A stretch of 9,179 nt of DNA, taken from the NCBI GenBank assembly GCA_030641425.1, contig DAOWHM010000052.1, positions 1 through 9,179 on the forward strand. Reading direction: 5' to 3'. The translations under genes and the position numbers were made by a program. The notes beneath the pieces are model-generated. The model made no database searches and was not told the origin of the DNA. It saw only the letters and a list, made by a program, of their open reading frames with translations. This document shows positions 6,886 to 9,179 of the stretch, in pieces (position 1 is the first letter of the stretch; every line of letters starts with the position of its first letter). Source of the stretch: Candidatus Bathyarchaeota archaeon (GTDB lineage: Archaea > Thermoproteota > Bathyarchaeia > Bathyarchaeales > SOJC01).

Positions 6886-6895
6886 ACGTTTACGT
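6886..6895. promoter_or_regulatory. ACGT-TT-ACGT palindrome, candidate operator
   Basis: Two ACGT tetramers separated by TT lie immediately downstream of the TATAAAAT box and ahead of the predicted start of transcription of the hdr operon. A protein bound here would block polymerase, so a repressor site is plausible. The symmetric core is short (10 bases, 8 symmetric), so chance is possible. Confidence 0.3.
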
Positions 6896-6960
6896 ATGTC
6901 AAATATTCACGACAAGATCATATCAAAACCAAAAAATCAACGTAGATTTGGGTGCCCCCT

Positions 6961-7848
6961 ATGCCTATGAAAATTCAAAAGACTACAACCAATAATCAAC
7001 TTATTGTCGAGAGAATTCATCACGCTAAAACCTACAGACTAACTGTCGACTCATCGTCCTGCGTAGGTTGTGAGCTTTGTAGCTTAGTATGTCCCCGAGA
7101 AGCTATCAACGTTACCAAGAGATCAAAAATCGAAGGAAAAAAAATCGAACAACCAACAATTGATATAGATGAAACCAAATGCCATTACTGCGGTATATGC
7201 GTCGCTATATGCCCCTACGGTGCAGTCCAAGTTGCTGTCGACGGAGAGAACATCTCATCTGTAGTTGAAAAAGAGAGTTTTCCCCAGCTTATACGCGAAA
7301 TATCTGTTAACACATCAAAATGTCCAGCAGACTGCAAAGAATGCGAGGAAGTTTGCCCCTTAAACCTAATCAAGGTAGAGTCAAACTCCAAAACAGACCA
7401 AATAATCGTGGACATAGAAAAAGAAAGGTGTCCTTGTTGTGGTCTTTGTGACATCAAGTGTCCAGAAGGAGCAATTCAAGTTCGACGAATATTCACAGGG
7501 AGACTGAGAATAAACCAGAAAAAATGTCCCGCAAGTTGTAAGGATTGTGTTGATATCTGTCCAATAACAGGCGCACTCTTTCTCGACGAAAATGGTAAGG
7601 TTCGAGTCAACGAACTCTTCTGCACTTATTGTGGTGTGTGCAAAATTGTTTGCCCCGAAGAAGGTGCACTTGAGCTTTCACGCTCAACAATACGGCACAC
7701 CCCTGTTCGTTCAGGAGCATGGAATAAAGCTCTTGAAAAATTGGCGTCAACCTTAGAAGTGACCAAGGAATTACGAGGAAAAGGAAAACAGAAGGCTATG
7801 GAAGCCGTCAAGAAACGGCTTGAAACGAGGAAAAAACAGATTGACTGA
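6961..7848 (+). CDS. Polyferredoxin with six [4Fe-4S] motifs (FwdF/MvhB-like)
   Basis: The 295-residue protein carries electrons through a chain of [4Fe-4S] clusters. Six motifs are visible: CVGCELCSLVCP (34-45), CHYCGICVAICP (74-85), CPADCKECEEVCP (121-133), CPCCGLCDIKCP (157-168), CPASCKDCVDICP (189-201) and CTYCGVCKIVCP (221-232). Motifs 3 and 5 have CX3CX2CX3CP spacing, the others CX2CX2CX3CP, so motifs 3-4 and 5-6 look like a repeated two-cluster unit. The last 50 residues are a Lys/Glu-rich helical tail without cysteines. No membrane helix or signal is seen, so it is cytosolic. ATG 6961 is chosen because GGGTG sits six bases before it; GTG 6952 and ATG 6967 are alternatives in frame. 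It heads a tight operon with hdrC and hdrB, so it probably feeds or drains electrons from heterodisulfide reductase; the partner dehydrogenase is unknown. Confidence 0.92.
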   Translation: MPMKIQKTTTNNQLIVERIHHAKTYRLTVDSSSCVGCELCSLVCPREAINVTKRSKIEGKKIEQPTIDIDETKCHYCGICVAICPYGAVQVAVDGENISSVVEKESFPQLIREISVNTSKCPADCKECEEVCPLNLIKVESNSKTDQIIVDIEKERCPCCGLCDIKCPEGAIQVRRIFTGRLRINQKKCPASCKDCVDICPITGALFLDENGKVRVNELFCTYCGVCKIVCPEEGALELSRSTIRHTPVRSGAWNKALEKLASTLEVTKELRGKGKQKAMEAVKKRLETRKKQID

Positions 7849-8494
7849 TATTAAATCGAAGCAAAAACCTGAAGCTGAAAAGAAGATGCCATACACAGCA
7901 GTAAAAAGTATTCAAAGGAATAATCCAACATCGACTCTGTCAAAAGAAGCAGAGAACTCGCACTTCACGATCTCAATGACAACTCCGATTCAACCTCATG
8001 AGTTTGACCCTCAATTCAAAAAGGAGATCATTAAGAAACATGGCGGGGAAAACCTTAAGCATTGTTTCCAGTGTGGGACATGCACGTCGGATTGTCCTAT
8101 TGCAAGGTTCAGCGACTCATACAGACCCAGAACTTTGATTCGCATGATACAACTCGGACTAAAAAATAGAGTACTTTCAAGCGAAACACTGTGGCTTTGT
8201 GCCGCATGCTTCACATGTACTGACCGGTGCCCTCAAGACGTAGAAGTGGCAAGCGTGATACGAATACTGAGAAACATGGCAGTGGAAAAAGGATTCGTTC
8301 CTAAAATCTTCAAGGAATTGGGTTCTAACATCCTTGAGACGGGAATTGCATATCGAATACCAGAGTTACGACTGAAAAGAAGAGAGCAGTCTGGACTACC
8401 ACCCCTTCCAAAAGGGAATCCACAGGCTATTTCCAAACTAGCCAAGGCCACTAGCTTCTCAAAATTACTGAAGCAAGGTGAGCGAACAGAATGA
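7841..8494 (+). CDS. hdrC: Heterodisulfide reductase subunit C (HdrC-like)
   Basis: HdrC is the iron-sulfur subunit that relays electrons from HdrA to the catalytic HdrB. Counting from TTG 7841 (217 residues), two [4Fe-4S] motifs are seen: CFQCGTCTSDCP at 75-86 and CAACFTCTDRCP at 120-131, separated by the family stretch RPRTLIRMIQLGL and followed by DVEVASVIRILRNMA. About 45 extra polar residues precede the part that normally starts HdrC. The TTG overlaps the polyferredoxin stop (TTGACTGA) and has GAGG about ten bases up. ATG 7886 or ATG 7976 (MTTPIQPHEF) would give shorter forms; the last matches the usual HdrC length best but has no visible ribosome site. The C-terminal 40 residues (LPPLPKGNP onward) are Pro/Lys-rich. 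The stop overlaps hdrB by ATGA, implying coupled translation and a fixed subunit ratio. Confidence 0.9.
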   Translation: MTDIKSKQKPEAEKKMPYTAVKSIQRNNPTSTLSKEAENSHFTISMTTPIQPHEFDPQFKKEIIKKHGGENLKHCFQCGTCTSDCPIARFSDSYRPRTLIRMIQLGLKNRVLSSETLWLCAACFTCTDRCPQDVEVASVIRILRNMAVEKGFVPKIFKELGSNILETGIAYRIPELRLKRREQSGLPPLPKGNPQAISKLAKATSFSKLLKQGERTE

Positions 8495-9179
8495 CTTCAG
8501 ATGAGAACAAGAATTCAAGATTCCTACTCTTCTTAGGATGCGCTATTCCGTATCGAGTATCAAGCTACGAGATCTCTACACGAAAAGTTCTGGGGAAACT
8601 TGGAATCGAACTTGTTGAAATGGCAGAGTATAACTGTTGTGGGCTTCCAATAGATCCAATAAATCACGAAATGATGCTAACTCTCGCATCTAGAAACCTA
8701 TGCTTAGCGGAAAAACAGGGACTCAACATTGTGGCGTTGTGCCCAGGGTGCGCTGGAACCCTCCGAAAGGTTAACAAGAAGTTGAAAGAAGACAAGGAAC
8801 TCAAGGAAAAAATCAACAGTCACTTAAGAGAGATAGGGCTTGAATTCAAAGGCACCATAGAAGCTAAACACCTTCTTCAACTTTTAGCTGAAGACATAGG
8901 CTACGAGAAAGTGAAAGATGCTGTGAAGAATCCTCTCACAAACTTGAAGATTTCAGAACACAGCGGTTGCCATGTCACACGCCCCTTCAAATATGTAGGC
9001 TTTGAAAACCCGGAAAACCCTGAAACTCTAAAGAATCTTATTGAAGCAACAGGTGCACAATATATTGAATACACAGATAAGATAGCTTGTTGTGGCGCCC
9101 CCATAGCAGGCGTGAACGATAAGATACCTCTTCAGCTCACAAGAGAAAAACTCGTCAACATCAAACGAGCTGGAGCACA
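8491..9179 (+). CDS. hdrB: Heterodisulfide reductase subunit B (HdrB-like), 3' end cut by window
   Basis: HdrB holds the catalytic non-cubane [4Fe-4S] clusters that reduce a disulfide, in methanogens CoM-S-S-CoB. The visible 229 residues contain the first CCG domain complete: C17 (LGCAIPYR), C49-C50 (NCCGLP) and C84/C87 (CPGCAGT). The second has C160 (HSGCHVTRP) and C200-C201 (ACCGAP); its final CxxC should lie a few tens of residues past the edge. The segment IEAKHLLQLL between the domains is also HdrB-like. There is no signal peptide or membrane helix. ATG 8491 overlaps the hdrC stop and has a strong AAGGTGA ribosome site at 8475-8481. Whether the substrate is the methanogenic heterodisulfide or another disulfide cannot be read from this sequence; no methanogenesis gene is present in the window. 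Confidence 0.93.
   Translation, partial: MTSDENKNSRFLLFLGCAIPYRVSSYEISTRKVLGKLGIELVEMAEYNCCGLPIDPINHEMMLTLASRNLCLAEKQGLNIVALCPGCAGTLRKVNKKLKEDKELKEKINSHLREIGLEFKGTIEAKHLLQLLAEDIGYEKVKDAVKNPLTNLKISEHSGCHVTRPFKYVGFENPENPETLKNLIEATGAQYIEYTDKIACCGAPIAGVNDKIPLQLTREKLVNIKRAGA

Noticed and set aside
1..9179. tRNA or rRNA genes, CRISPR repeats, transposase or phage genes
   Set aside because: Intergenic spaces were read on both strands; none shows a cloverleaf, spaced direct repeats, or mobile-element proteins.

Overview
The window looks archaeal. The clearest signs are the gene families (a six-cluster polyferredoxin next to heterodisulfide reductase subunits HdrC and HdrB, an adenosylcobalamin-type ribonucleotide reductase, and a membrane coiled-coil protein ending in a helix-hairpin-helix-like domain), TATA/BRE-like promoters, frequent TTG/GTG starts, and a T-tract rather than a classical hairpin terminator. 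A strictly or mostly anaerobic member of the TACK side of the Archaea, such as a Bathyarchaeia-like lineage, would fit. That placement is inferred from gene content alone and is uncertain.

Layout. Positions 1-2074 are read on the minus strand: a tRNA-binding-domain protein related to the methionyl-tRNA synthetase C-terminus (cut by the left edge), an exported membrane-anchored protein of unknown function, and carbamate kinase. Positions 2246-6203 are read on the plus strand: a class II-type ribonucleotide reductase with an ATP cone and an unusually short cysteine tail, followed by two unrecognised membrane proteins that share one topology (two N-terminal membrane helices and a long charged cytosolic part). 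The second of these carries a long coiled coil and a C-terminal HhH/DUF4332-like region. Positions 6256-6853 return to the minus strand: molybdopterin synthase large subunit MoaE, preceded by a possible 43-residue Cys/aromatic-rich small protein whose stop overlaps the moaE start. From 6961 to the right edge, a plus-strand operon encodes a polyferredoxin, HdrC and HdrB (cut by the right edge).

How they work together. The last three genes are tightly coupled (a TTGACTGA overlap, then an ATGA overlap) and share one strong TATA box. The simplest reading is an electron chain: polyferredoxin clusters pass electrons to HdrC and then to the CCG-domain catalytic subunit HdrB. HdrA and a hydrogenase or formate module may lie beyond the right edge. 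The same TATA region also reads well in the opposite direction towards the small protein and moaE, so molybdopterin synthesis and the Hdr operon may share a control region. The remaining genes are housekeeping or unknown and show no obvious functional link.

No rRNA, tRNA, CRISPR array, insertion sequence or transposase was seen. No gene-free stretch exceeds 300 bases.
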